Notes: generated by a model not told the origin, from the sequence alone. A stretch of 64,000 bases of DNA from Rhizophagus irregularis (GCF_026210795.1 NC_089446.1:992001-1056000), one strand, 5' to 3'. Numbered from the stretch's first letter, positions 10,488 to 21,080 are shown. Program-made: numbers and translations.

Positions 10488-11250
10488 ACTTTATTTATTA
10501 TGTAGGTTCGAAAATTAAAGTCTAAAAAAAAAAATACGGAAACATGGACTTTTTATAGATAGGCTAGTAACACAACGAGTCAAATTTATCGCCGATCTTA
10601 ATTGTTTAATTTCTACATTATGGATTAAAGTAAACTGATCTTTGAACGTTAAGTAAATTTAATTAGTAGTATGAAAGTATGTAGTAACTTCGCTCTAAGT
10701 AATGTAGGCAATGTTTTAATGTTTACGTATATGCGAAAAATTTATCGGTCGAATAGAGAGATACACGCTGTATATATATATACTGTTTATATGTATGAAT
10801 ATAATCTAGTTCACGATCGATTACTTTGAATTCATTTTAGTCCAATCATGCTTAAAAGAAACATAGCATTTATCACAGAGTTTACATTATCTAATTCATA
10901 GATATCAAAATTCATTTTTATAATAATCTTTAGAAGTTTAACGTTCTACATGTTTATATTTTTCGATGAAAATCAAATTAATCCGTTTCGAGAAATCGAT
11001 TTCTATGGATGCACGCAATGTCGTGTCACAAAAATTCGGCAAAATTAAAGTAACATTGAATGCTTAGTTGCAAAACTTCTAAATATAATTATGTGATAAG
11101 ATCGAATTTAGCTGTATTACAATTTACCTATTATAAATAAATCCACTTTAATTGCTCTATATATATGTGTGTGCAGCTTTTTTAAATTATTTCATGGTAT
11201 AAGTAACTGTTTAAATTTACACAATTTAACGATAATAAACTTCTTTTAAT
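10488..11250. promoter_or_regulatory. Divergent intergenic promoter between coiled-coil II and Hsp70 C
   Basis: The right-hand 280 bp (10972-11250) matches the spacer of the coiled-coil I/Hsp70 A pair, including GAGAAATCGATTT, TAATTATGTGATAAGATCGA (11086-11105, identical over 20 nt) and the TATA-rich run near 11155-11166. The left-hand 480 bp has no counterpart in the other spacer, so the two spacers differ by an insertion or deletion. A TATA-like run is also present near 10768-10790. No coding sequence was seen. Confidence 0.6.
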
Positions 11251-13437
11251 ATGTCATGGACAAATGATATACGTGTCGTGGTTGGTTTAGGTAAGTGTTT
11301 AATGATAAAAAAAAAGTGTGAGTAGCATAATGAACATATTATCATGATACTTTTATACTGTAAATTATTTTTTTTTAGATTTTGGAACCACTTATTCGGT
11401 AAATAAACAATCAATTGCAAATACTTTTCTATCCAGACATATTTTAATAATGATGGACTTAAAAATAGGGATTTACATATTGTCATGTTTCTAATAAAAA
11501 TTTGCGTACTCATGACATTTGGCCTGGAGACATGGTACTTTTATTTTGACTTAATTCATAATTTATTTACTTTATAACTTCCTGACATTTATAAATCTGT
11601 TTGGAAAGTCTGAATTAAAAGCTAATACAGTGCTACTCTATGACGATGAACTGAAAAAAGTTGAACAATGGGGAAAACCCGCATTATCCAAACGTCCAAA
11701 TCGAAGGAGAGCCGAAAATAAGCCAGTAAAATTATTTAAGTTGCATTTAGGTAATTTACAAGAACATCTTAAACCCAAACTTTCAGTAGATTATAAAAAA
11801 GCAATTACTGATTATCTTCGTGAGATTGGAAAGGTAGGCTTTGAAACATAAAGATTCGAAAATTAGACATAAATTTTAACTTTTTAAACATTTGAAGTTG
11901 ATCAAAGGAACAGTTACGAAAAGTTGGCCCGGAATTGATTTTTTGGAAAATGTTCTCTTGGTTCTTACTGTCCCCGCGGAATATTCCGATAAATCAAAAG
12001 CGACGTTGAGAGAATGTGCATTTGATGCCAATTTAATTGGCAGCAAATTTTCGGAAAAATTGCAATTTACTACTGAACGTAAGTAAAAAAAAAAATTATA
12101 TGTTTGAATGTAAGTGATTTCTTATTTCTTTCACTTAATTAGCCGAAGCTGCAGCAGCTTATTGCATGGAAACCATTTTGAAAGAACACGATCTGGATAT
12201 AAGTGGAAGTACGTACTACATTAAATGTAAGATATTATCTATATCTTAAACTAAAATAATATATTTTTTAGCAAAATTTATGATCGTCGATTGTGGAGGT
12301 GGCACAGTAGATTTAACAACACGACAAGTGGAAGGGAAACAACTGGGCGAAATTACGGAAAGGGCGGGGGATTATTGTGGAAGCACTTTTATAGATAATG
12401 AATTTATAGAATACTTACGACGCGAACTTGGAAATAATGCTATAGAATTGTTAGAAAAAAATCATTATGGACAAATGCAATATATGATTCAGAAATTTTG
12501 TTCAGATGCAAAATTACCATTCACAGATGATCCAAAATTTAATTACACTTTAGATCTTGATGAAGTTTCACCCGCTTTAGCACAATACGTAACAGGTGAT
12601 GTTAGAGAATCTTTGGAAGAGGCAGCGTGGTTGATTAAACTTGATTATGAAACTATGAAATCAATGTTTGATCCTGTTATCGATAGAATTATAGGTTTGA
12701 TTCGTGCACAACTTGAGAATGCTCGTGAAAAATGTTCAGCAATGTTTTTAGTTGGAGGTTTTAGTGAATCAAAATATTTACAAAAAAGGATCAAGAAAGA
12801 ATTCCAAAAGGATGTTGATAGGATTTCTGTTCCTTCAAATCCGATTGCTGCTATTTCGCGTGGTGCAGCAATCTATGGGGTTAGTTTTAATGATAATGCT
12901 GAAAATTCTAATAACACGGATGAAATAAGGTGCATTATAAGTTCTCGTGTGTTGAAATTCACTTATGGTATTAAAACTATATCATTATGGAGGGAAGATG
13001 ATCCCGAAGAAAAAAGAATTCTTGATGGACATATATATCGTTTTACTCCTGTTGCAAAACGTGGGACTACCCTTTCAGTTAATGAAGAAGTTACTATTGA
13101 TCAACTTACTCCTTTTTATCCTTCCCAAATGGATGGTACTTTTGAAGTTTATTATACAAGAGAATATGACGGGAATTTCTGTGATGAACCTGGAATGGAA
13201 TTGTTAGGGACACTCGAAATTGACCTTCCAGGTATGTTATTATTTTAAGATAATCAGATAATCATTTTTTCTTACAAGTTTTTACAAAATTTATTCCTTA
13301 TAGATCCGCATCTTGGGTGTAATAGATTTGTTACTTTTGGATTAAAATTCGGCGGAATGGAAATTACTGCAACCGCAAAGAATGATTTAAATGGTCAAAA
13401 TTTTCAAATTTCTTTTGATATAGAAACCGAAAATTAG
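11251..13437 (+). CDS. Hsp70 C: HSPA12-type Hsp70-like ATPase
   Basis: An eight-exon gene of 563 aa, the same length and intron plan as Hsp70 A: 11251-11290, 11379-11398, 11469-11534, 11609-11833, 11898-12078, 12143-12208, 12272-13231, 13304-13437. Motifs are IRVVVGLDFGTTYS, TEPEAAAAYC across the exon 5/6 junction, FMIVDCGGGTVDLTTR, MFLVGGFSESKYLQ and AAISRGAAIYG. The beta region ends in the NFQISFDIETEN terminus shared with A. No helical lid follows. The ATP site looks complete. It pairs divergently with coiled-coil II and ends 163 bp from the stop of coiled-coil III. It arose together with A by the segmental duplication that covers the left block. Confidence 0.9.
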
Positions 13438-13600
13438 TTTTTATTTATATGTATATTTATGTGTATATAAATAAATGTTTTTACTAAAATAAAATAATAA
13501 ATAAATAAATTATGAGGATAAAGATATAGTATATCAATAAATTTCGAAAGTTACATTAATTAAATTAAAATTTTTTATTGTAGGTTTCCAGACTTAAAAT

Positions 13601-15106
13601 TTAAATTTGATTTTGAATTGGATGCGGTAAAACCTTAGCATGTGTGATTACTTTATAATCTGAATCTGAATCTAAATCCCTTCCTATTAGAGGAAAATAA
13701 CAAAGATTAACACATATTTCATCAAGATCATCATCCTCCCATCTACCAGTCATTAAGTTTGGGTTTATTTTAATATTATTCTCAAAAAACTTAATATCAG
13801 GTACTGGTTCTTGAACCATTAAGCGAAACCAAAATATTTTTAACACATCTCTAATAAGTGTTGGCGCCAGCTGTTCTACTTCATTTTTTCTTTCAACATC
13901 ATTGATTCGACGATATTGATTCATAATTTCATTCAAAGTTTGACTGGAATAATAAATGAAATTATGAATATGGGTGCCTTGGGAAGAAATAATATCTGAG
14001 AAACCTCGATTGCCAAGAATCTCGTAAATTTGTTGACGAATTTTTATTGCTGCAACCTTAGATACTTCATCAGTTCCAACGCGAGTTTCCGAGAATTTCT
14101 TTATTAAACTTAATAATTCACGTGCTTTTGAATCAATATCTGATTCTAGTGAAAACTCTTCCTCTCTATACTTTTTATAATTACCTAAAAATTCGAAAAT
14201 TTGATGTAATACCTTACGTTGTAAAACTCCTTTAATAAAAGGTCTGTCTAGGTTTTCCGGTATTATTTCCTTTTCACAACTATATTGTTTTATAAGAATA
14301 CCTACTTCTTTAAGATTGATATCAATTTTAGGTTTCAAACTTGTAACATAAGTTTCCAAGTTGCGTTGTAACTCTAAAATATCTTTTTTCAATTGAACAG
14401 AATGATTTTGATCATCATTACTCAAATGTACATTCATTGACTCTCCAAGTGCCGATTGATATTTCGATGCTTCATCCTTGAGTTTTACATTTCTTTGCAC
14501 AAGATCACGAATATTATTTTCTTTATCGCTTAATTGGTTTTGTAAAGACATAATAATTTCTGTTTGTTCATGTATTTTTTGAGGATTAGCTTCGTTAATT
14601 TGTTGTAATTTTAATTTAGCTTCGGCGGAATTTTGTTTTAAAATTTGATTTTCTCTTAATAAGTTCTCATTATCTTCTTTCAATTTATTATTTTCATCTA
14701 ATAATTTTTTTATTTGGTCATTTAATTCCAAGTCCTTAATTTTTGATTCGTAGTAATCTTTAGCTCTTGAGAAATTCCGCTCTATACTCAGCTTCTCCCT
14801 ATATAAATTGTCACAATCTTCTTTCAGTTTATTATTCTCATCTTGTAAATTTCTATTTTGATCATTTATTTCATTAATTTCTTTACTCATAGTTTTTAAA
14901 GTTATCGATGTTTGTTCCATAATTTCTGTAAGAGAAGAATTTTCAGGTCTTTTCATATCGTAAAATTTTTTCGTTGTTTGAGGAAAACACTCATTGTAAA
15001 CATTTTTGTCCGTTTCAGGATCATACATCATTTTATTATTATCAGAATCAGAATCATCCATTTTATCAGATAGTGTCTCAGCGAATGTATAATGTGAAGA
15101 ATTCAT
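13601..15106 (-). CDS. Coiled-coil III: long coiled-coil/core-domain protein
   Basis: A single-exon gene of 501 aa with ATG at 15104-15106. The N-terminus is acidic (DKMDDSDSDNNK). A long coiled coil runs from about residue 60 to 225, rich in Asn, Glu, Lys and Leu heptads such as LLDENNKLKEDNENLLREN. YQSALG and HSVQL follow, then the core: VLQRKVLHQIFEFL, KIRQQIYEILGNRGFSD, FRLMVQEPVPDIKF, WEDDDLDE, CVNLCYFPLIG and ITHAKVLP. It stops right after the core and has no low-complexity tail, so the tail is not essential to the family. No Hsp70 gene lies on its divergent side; the next gene there, 2.7 kb away, is coiled-coil IV on the plus strand. Function unknown. Confidence 0.85.
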   Translation of the reverse strand: MNSSHYTFAETLSDKMDDSDSDNNKMMYDPETDKNVYNECFPQTTKKFYDMKRPENSSLTEIMEQTSITLKTMSKEINEINDQNRNLQDENNKLKEDCDNLYREKLSIERNFSRAKDYYESKIKDLELNDQIKKLLDENNKLKEDNENLLRENQILKQNSAEAKLKLQQINEANPQKIHEQTEIIMSLQNQLSDKENNIRDLVQRNVKLKDEASKYQSALGESMNVHLSNDDQNHSVQLKKDILELQRNLETYVTSLKPKIDINLKEVGILIKQYSCEKEIIPENLDRPFIKGVLQRKVLHQIFEFLGNYKKYREEEFSLESDIDSKARELLSLIKKFSETRVGTDEVSKVAAIKIRQQIYEILGNRGFSDIISSQGTHIHNFIYYSSQTLNEIMNQYRRINDVERKNEVEQLAPTLIRDVLKIFWFRLMVQEPVPDIKFFENNIKINPNLMTGRWEDDDLDEICVNLCYFPLIGRDLDSDSDYKVITHAKVLPHPIQNQI

Positions 15107-15958
15107 TTAACGAGATTTTACCCTTATAAAAAGGAATATGAAATAAAAAGAAAAAAGAAGTAATTTTTTTTTTGGTGCGCTTTTATACTAATTTAAGTTG
15201 TATTACGTAAATGTGCCGTTAATCATTCCTGAAACAGGTAAGGTACTTGACTGTGCTTTTGTTGTTAATTGAGGGCTGTCGATCGATACTAATCAATGAA
15301 TCAATAACAAAAATATTTAAATGCTCAGCATTTAGTCGACATTTTATTGGATGTGTTATACCGATCAAAGACCAATATATTTCCGTTTAATGATTATAAA
15401 GAAAATTATTTAAATTCAATTTTAGTAATTGGAAAATGAGGCTGAATAAATCCGGAAAATTCCAACAAAGCTAGGATTATCATTATACCACGGTATTTAT
15501 ATAATAGAAATTTTTTTTTTTTTACAAACATAAAAACATAATTTGTTTGTTTATTTATTTGTTTATTACGTAGAGAAATATAAGCAAAATAAGAAAATTT
15601 TTTCGTTAAAGAATACAACACTAGGAAAATAATGCTAAAACTGATTATCTAAATTCAATGCTAAGGCACATCCTGCCCCTCTGCAATCTCCACACGGGGC
15701 TGTGCGAAGGCTCTGTTATCTTAAAAATGTAATTTACCGTTGCAAACTTGCAAACGAAATTATTTTTCTTGACACATGATATTGTGATCATAATCAGATC
15801 GGTCCAAATACTGGCGGTTTGAACAACAAACCGAACCGATCGCAGTTTAGAAATTCCTGCGGATTAACCCGCAGTTTGAACGGGTTCAATTTATTACCCA
15901 TTGTTTTGAATGTAGAATCAGCGGGCCTTCAGAATACTATTTTTAATCAATTTATCTT
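15107..15958. other. Spacer, no gene seen
   Basis: AT-rich DNA upstream of coiled-coil III. A short GC-rich patch at about 15665-15710 can fold imperfectly (GCACATCCTGCCCC against GGGGCTGTGC) and stands out from its surroundings. A second patch at 15795-15895 has internal near-repeats of the type GCAGTTTGAAC/GCGGTTTGAAC. Neither could be tied to a known element. The frame across 15406-15621 on the minus strand looks like chance in AT-rich sequence. Confidence 0.4.
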
Positions 15959-16075
15959 TTCATTGCGGCGGATTTATGAAATTTAGCAAAAACCCTACTG
16001 CGCCCTCGGGAATTAAAATTGACTTACAGAAACATTAAGCTTTTTTCCTAAAAAATTTCATAAATCCGCCATGAT
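15959..16075. repeat. Short inverted repeat, MITE-like hairpin
   Basis: GGCGGATTTATGAAATTT at 15967-15984 is matched exactly, inverted, by AAATTTCATAAATCCGCC at 16053-16070. A looser match extends outward on both sides (CATTGC against CATGATG). The arms enclose about 70 bp that include the GC-rich ACCCTACTGCGCCCTCGGG. Size and shape fit a small miniature inverted-repeat element or a solo hairpin. No target duplication was established. Confidence 0.6.
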
Positions 16076-16170
16076 GTAAAGTGTTACATTATAAATTTAA
16101 CAAAAATGGCGCTTTTGGGCAAAATGATTACTTAATTTTTTTTTTTTATATTAATTTATCGCTGAGAAAT

Positions 16171-17014
16171 AGTGTGTAACAAAAAAACCCGGAATAACAT
16201 GTAATAAAAATGCGTATTATAACGCTCAAAATAAACTGATTTCTTTGCGAAATTGAATAATAAACCTATGACCAAGATCTATATTATGATATCTTTTAAA
16301 GTTATAGTTACTTCATTATTTTTTGAAAAATTTCGCCGTAAATATTTGAACAGAAAAATATAACAAAAAAAATAAATTAAGATCACGTATATTGAATTTA
16401 AATTAAAAACATTCAAATATTGTTAAGAATAATGTAAAAAGTCGATACCAAAAAATCAGCAGTTTAGAAACATTTATGGCAGAATGATGAGAAATTTACT
16501 CTTCAAAATTCCTCAATTTTGGTATATAGTAAAAAGCTAAAAAATTGTTCAAATTACAAAAATGCGGTAGTTCGCTCAAAATAAGTGCATAATAAATTTG
16601 TATATCAGGGCTACATTTTGACATCTTTCATGATCATAATGCTTTTTTACTTCTTGAAAAAATACAAGTGTTGATTTTTGAAGAAAAAATATAATGTGAA
16701 ATTTGTGAATTTAGAATGGATACAAAGTCATTGAAAATTTCTCAAATGTTATCAAGACCAATAGAAAAAGTATAAATTAAAAAATTTTTTTGACTATCTA
16801 CTGCACTTTATGCAAAGAAATATATATTAATTCTAAATTAGTTATAAAAAGTTTTAATATAAAAAGATTATTATTATAAGCTTAATTATAAAAAATTAAA
16901 CACCATTTTAATTTATCATTGATAAAATCTACAGGTTTTCAGCTTTCGAATAAGAATAATTTGGTGCGATCATCGACCATTTTTTAATTCCGTTTTTTTT
17001 TTGTTACACTCTGT
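16171..17014. mobile_element. Non-autonomous DNA element with terminal inverted repeats, about 840 bp
   Basis: The left end begins AGTGTGTAACAAAAAAACCC and the right end reads, inverted, AGAGTGTAACAAAAAAAAAA followed by CGGAAT on both sides. These give imperfect terminal inverted repeats of about 25 nt. There is no transposase frame. The interior contains two diverged copies of a roughly 350-nt segment, starting near 16208 and near 16560. Both have a CGCTCAAAATAA block, then ATAATAAA, then a TTTTTTGAAAAA-type block. This fits a MITE or deleted DNA transposon. The target duplication could not be settled by eye. Confidence 0.55.
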
Positions 17015-17362
17015 ATGAGCAACAACAATTTTTACGTTCAAGATGAGATTCTGCATATACTTAATTTTAGCCTTCATTATCTTTACCATTGCTAGATTGT
17101 TAACTCTTATGTAACAAGAATTTGATTTTAATTTTATTATTAATTAATTTTATCGCGATCTCGTTACTCAGACATCAGCATGAGGAATCTAATGTTTAAT
17201 AATTTTGCCTATACCTTCACATATCACATGACTGCTGCTCAGTCTTAAAATTTTTATTATGGAGAAAAATGACATCAAATATTTTTATATTTTTTTAAGA
17301 TATAGACACCTAACGTTACATAAGGACAAACATAAACTACTAGTCTAATAAATCCTAAATTA

Positions 17363-17518
17363 ATGATAGAGCTCAACCTCTCTGGTGAAGCCAGAAGAAG
17401 TCGCCCTGCCCGTTATTCAAAGAGAACAACTATAGGCATAGCCTATGTCGTGAGAGGACCACGTAAAGAGAAAGAAGTAGAAAAAAAATTAAAATTAAAA
17501 TTACAAGAAAAATTATAA
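17363..17518 (+). CDS. Small hypothetical ORF, basic, 51 aa
   Basis: ATG at 17363 opens a 51-codon frame ending TAA at 17516-17518. The first half is richer in GC than the surroundings and reads a basic stretch (EARRSRPARYSKRTTIGI, then VVRGPRKEKEVEKK); the end is Lys-Leu repeats. It resembles no family I know. It may be a fragment of an older gene or mobile element. The change in composition at about 17370-17470 is the main reason to list it. Confidence 0.25.
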   Translation: MIELNLSGEARRSRPARYSKRTTIGIAYVVRGPRKEKEVEKKLKLKLQEKL

Positions 17519-17809
17519 AAATCTAACTCTAAACTACTAGGTTGCCGGATAAAAGATGACCATCCACAATGTAAAAGTTACAAGTGCACGAGATCAACCA
17601 CATCGGCGGATGTAGGATGAGAAGGTGGGGGCGCAATGACATCAAATATGACGTAGCAAAAGTATAATGTAACATAAGTATAATGTAACATGACCTAACT
17701 GCTAACGTGTTACGGCATAACTGCATATATAGGCCAATCATTCAGTTATTTTAAAAGGTTTTCCCCTTCAGTTAGTGTTAATTTTTTTCTAAAAAAAGGC
17801 AAAACTATT

Positions 17810-19633
17810 ATGGAACGAGAAGAAGTTCGCACCACTACCGATACAACAAACTATGATAAAGTCATAAATGACCCTTTATATAAAGATATAAAACTTAATG
17901 AAAAACTAACTGAGGAATTAAAATTATCCGAAACGCTTTGTAATCAATTTAAGAATAGTTTGGGAAAATATTATCAAGATTTACAAAACAATTTTAATAT
18001 TATTAATAATATTTTAGGTGAAAAAGAAGAATTAAAAAAAAATATTGGTGATTTAGATGATCATAATTCTAAATTGGTTAGACTATTAGTAGAAAATTTA
18101 GAAGAAAGAAATAATGTAGTCCAAAGAAAGGACACTGAAATCCAAGAAAAAAATAATGTAGTCCAAAGAAAGGACACTGAAATCCAAGAAAAAGATAATG
18201 TAATCCAAGAGAAGAATAAAATAATTCAAGAAATGGTAGATTTACTTCAAGTAAGGGATAACTTAATTCAAGAACAGAAGAATGAAATTCAGACTATTGT
18301 TAAGAAACTTAAACAACAGGATAAAGAAATTCAGAAGATTCAAGAGAAGGATAGAATAATCAAAGAGAAGAATGGCCTAATTCAAGAAAAGTGTAACAAT
18401 ATTCAAGATCTTGTTAAGAAGATTCATGAACAGGATATAACAATTCAAGCGAAAGATTACAATATTCAAGTAATTGCTCAGGAATATAACAGATTTCAAA
18501 AATTTGTTGAAGAGAAGGGTAAAAATATTCAAAAAATTTCTGAGGAGAAGGATAAAAAAATTCAAAAAACTGTTGAGGAGAAGGATAAAGAAATTCAAGA
18601 AAAAGATAAAGCGATTCAAGAAAAAGATAAAAAGATTCAAGAAAAAGATAAAAAGATTCAAGAAAAAGATAAAAAGATTCAAGAAAAAGATAAAAAGATT
18701 CAAGAAAAAGATAAAACGATTCAAGCGATTCAAGAAAAAGATAAAGCGATTCAAGAATTAAAACAAGAAAATCATAAATTGAAAGAAGCAGCTTCTGAAT
18801 ACCAGTATGCCCCAACTAGTTATCGATTTTCAGATGATGATAAATATAATCCAATTAAACTTAGAGAAGACATAATAAATTTACAACATTCACTAGAAAA
18901 TTACATTACCAAATGTAAAGGTAACGTGGAAATCAATATTTCTGAAGTGCAGAATCTCTTGAGAAAATATGGAAGTCAAACAACTATTACAATAGATCAA
19001 AAACCTTTAATTAAAGCAGTATTACAACGTCACGTTATTGAACAAATTATTAAATATGGAGAAGAATATTTTGAATTTGATAATTTACATAATCACTGGA
19101 AATATGGTGATGGAGCCGAAACTAATTTATATAATAAAACCTATGAAATAGCACAATTAGCAGAAATTTTAGCATCAGAACGAGACGGTATTGATGAAAC
19201 AACTAGAACATTGTCTATTAAATTACGTCAAGAAGTATTTGCAGCTCTTGGAAATAGAGGGTTTAAAAAAAATATTAATAAAAAAAAACATGATTTTATT
19301 AAAAAAAATAAATCTAATCTAAACAAAGAAATTAACAAATATCGTAAACTTAAAGATCCCGAGCAAAACCAAGAAGTTGAAGTTATGGCTGGTGAAATTA
19401 TTAGAAAAGTTGTTGCTTTATTTTGGTTTCTAATTGAAATTCAAGAGCCAGTTGCCGAATACCGTTGGTTTAATTGTAATAGTCATATTCAACCTAAATA
19501 TATGGAAGGAACATGGGAAGGTGATGAAATCAATAATATAGCTGTAGATATTTGTTATTTTCCTTTAATAGAATGCAAGCCAAAACATCAAATTTACACA
19601 CCTGCTAAAGTCCTTCATAAACGGAGATACTGA
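17810..19633 (+). CDS. Coiled-coil IV: very long coiled coil with IQEKDK heptad repeats
   Basis: A single-exon gene of 607 aa and the only coiled-coil copy on the plus strand. The coiled coil covers residues about 25-345. From about 100 onward it is built on a seven-residue repeat of type IQEKDKK, almost perfect at residues 258-318. Heptads with Ile at one core position and charged residues elsewhere suggest a long rod. A degenerate YQYAPT replaces YQSALG. Then comes the core with VLQRHVIEQIIKY, KLRQEVFAALGNRGFKK, FLIEIQEPVAEYRW, WEGDEINN, AVDICYFPLIE and YTPAKVLH. The core ends the protein; there is no tail. A TATATAGG-like box at 17731-17738 lies about 75 bp before the start. It is the nearest relative of coiled-coil V, with a shared N-terminal TTNYDKVINDPLY-type segment. 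Function unknown. Confidence 0.88.
   Translation: MEREEVRTTTDTTNYDKVINDPLYKDIKLNEKLTEELKLSETLCNQFKNSLGKYYQDLQNNFNIINNILGEKEELKKNIGDLDDHNSKLVRLLVENLEERNNVVQRKDTEIQEKNNVVQRKDTEIQEKDNVIQEKNKIIQEMVDLLQVRDNLIQEQKNEIQTIVKKLKQQDKEIQKIQEKDRIIKEKNGLIQEKCNNIQDLVKKIHEQDITIQAKDYNIQVIAQEYNRFQKFVEEKGKNIQKISEEKDKKIQKTVEEKDKEIQEKDKAIQEKDKKIQEKDKKIQEKDKKIQEKDKKIQEKDKTIQAIQEKDKAIQELKQENHKLKEAASEYQYAPTSYRFSDDDKYNPIKLREDIINLQHSLENYITKCKGNVEINISEVQNLLRKYGSQTTITIDQKPLIKAVLQRHVIEQIIKYGEEYFEFDNLHNHWKYGDGAETNLYNKTYEIAQLAEILASERDGIDETTRTLSIKLRQEVFAALGNRGFKKNINKKKHDFIKKNKSNLNKEINKYRKLKDPEQNQEVEVMAGEIIRKVVALFWFLIEIQEPVAEYRWFNCNSHIQPKYMEGTWEGDEINNIAVDICYFPLIECKPKHQIYTPAKVLHKRRY
18587..18760 (+). repeat. Tandem 21-nt coding repeat (IQEKDKK)
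   Basis: About eight copies of a 21-nt unit ATTCAAGAAAAAGATAAAAA-G lie end to end in the coiled-coil IV gene. Several neighbours are identical at the nucleotide level, which points to recent expansion by slippage or unequal exchange. Each unit is exactly one heptad, so the coiled coil stays in register. Open frames on the opposite strand here are shadows of the repeat. Confidence 0.9.
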
Positions 19634-20339
19634 ACCACGGTTTCTGAAACCGTAGAAAACTAGCCTTTACTTTTAATTATAGATGATATTCTTTATTAAC
19701 AAATTTTGTAATATGAATTATTTAAATCTTACGAATTTTTGCGTTAAATAATTTTGAAAATTTCAAAACTGTAATTTCCATACCAACAAATAAAATCAAA
19801 AGTGAAAATTAATTCCATCCTAAGATTGTCCATGATGATATCTTGCATTATATCATATAATTCAAATTTTTAAGCTTATTTGAGATAGGTTAAGCCGTTA
19901 AAGGGCGTATATTTAACTTCTATTTCATCCATTACAACCATTATGATGTTCCATAAGTAAATTTCAATATATATCATGATCGCATCTGTTTTTGAGAAAT
20001 CTTTACCTTAATCTACACATACCATAAACAATTGCTGATAAAGGAATTCTTTTTTTAATTATTTTTTTTCTGCAAATATTTACTTTCATTGAATCCTCTA
20101 ACTAAATAATTGCTGAACGGGTTTCTCCATTATTTCAATTTTTTAAAAATTATATATTCACCATATGAATAACAATAGTAAGTATCAAGCACTATTTTTT
20201 CTTATTTAATCCTTATATTTCTTAACTGACATTTTCTAATGAAATTCATTAATATCTAGTTCATAACAAATTTGGTACACTTTTTTACAGAATTTTCGAA
20301 CTATAACGTTTAAATGACCATGATGATTGGAATTTCTGA
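19634..20339. other. Spacer, no gene seen
   Basis: AT-rich sequence downstream of coiled-coil IV with no frame or family similarity that I could recognise. The word TTAAGCCGTTAA (near 19891) recurs near 63073, which may mark a dispersed repeat. Confidence 0.4.
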
Positions 20340-21080
20340 TACAATCAGTGATTTCGCTCAATCGTTATTCTTGCGAGCGGTTAGGTCTTTACCAATCAAC
20401 TTGTGGGCGGTAAAGTCTATAGTATTTCCACCACAGCCAACGATTATAAAAGGTATCAAAAAATCAATTAAATAATTATCAAATAATATATATCAAATAA
20501 ATAAATATTCAGACTTACTTCCTATAGGTAAGTTAACCTATAGGAACTAAGGTAATAGATCATATTGTTTAGATTTATTTCCATGGCATTAGCTCCTGAA
20601 ATAAAATAATAATTAATTAATTAATTATAAAAACTTTTCCTTTCCATTATTTTACTTACGTCCTGTAATAAATTCTGAGTCTTTTTGGTAAGAACCAAGA
20701 AAACATTTCTACTCCGGCTTCTTTAGTGCTAAAAAAATGAATAGTTTCAATAAATTTGGGATTACATGCATAACTCATAATAAAAGATTATAAAAGATTA
20801 ATAATCATTTTACCTCCTATATTTAAGATTTTCTTGCGAAATCTGAATGTAATTTAAAATATACTGTACCTAATCTCGTTACATTTATAGTTCCAAATCT
20901 GAGATTACGATCATATTGAAGTACCGTACTCATTTCCGGACTCTCTTCTCTCGGTGACCGCTTTGTGTTCATGATTATGTTGTTGTCTAATATATGACAA
21001 CAAGTGAATTTTTGTAAAAAAAAAAATTCATCTTAAGAATCTTAAAAATACTCACCGAGCAAGTGGTACCAAAATCTAAG
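20340..21080 (-). pseudogene. Decayed Hsp70-like gene
   Basis: Pieces of an Hsp70-like gene lie in the right order on the minus strand. A DFGTTCS exon followed by a GTGAGT donor is at about 21048-21072. A CCHI...STVLQYD stretch, equivalent to exon 3, is at about 20870-21020. A residue of the VLT/TER exon lies at about 20660-20735, a small exon of the EAAAIYCM type at about 20535-20605, and a phosphate-2 piece reading IIVGCGGNTIDFTA at about 20380-20450. Large parts are missing and the beta domain is gone. It lies between two coiled-coil genes that face it tail to tail. Confidence 0.75.

Noticed and set aside
15660-15720. GC-rich patch considered as a tRNA or SINE
   Set aside because: No A or B box, no cloverleaf and no target duplication could be seen; only an imperfect hairpin.
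18587-18760. Possible CRISPR-like array because of regular 21-nt spacing
   Set aside because: There are no unique spacers; the units are contiguous and encode a heptad repeat in a eukaryotic-type gene.
18377-18815. Long minus- and plus-strand frames full of Phe-Leu-Asn or Lys-Lys-Phe repeats across the coiled-coil IV gene
   Set aside because: They are mirror images of the IQEKDKK repeat in other frames; the plus-strand 607-aa frame has the family core and explains them.
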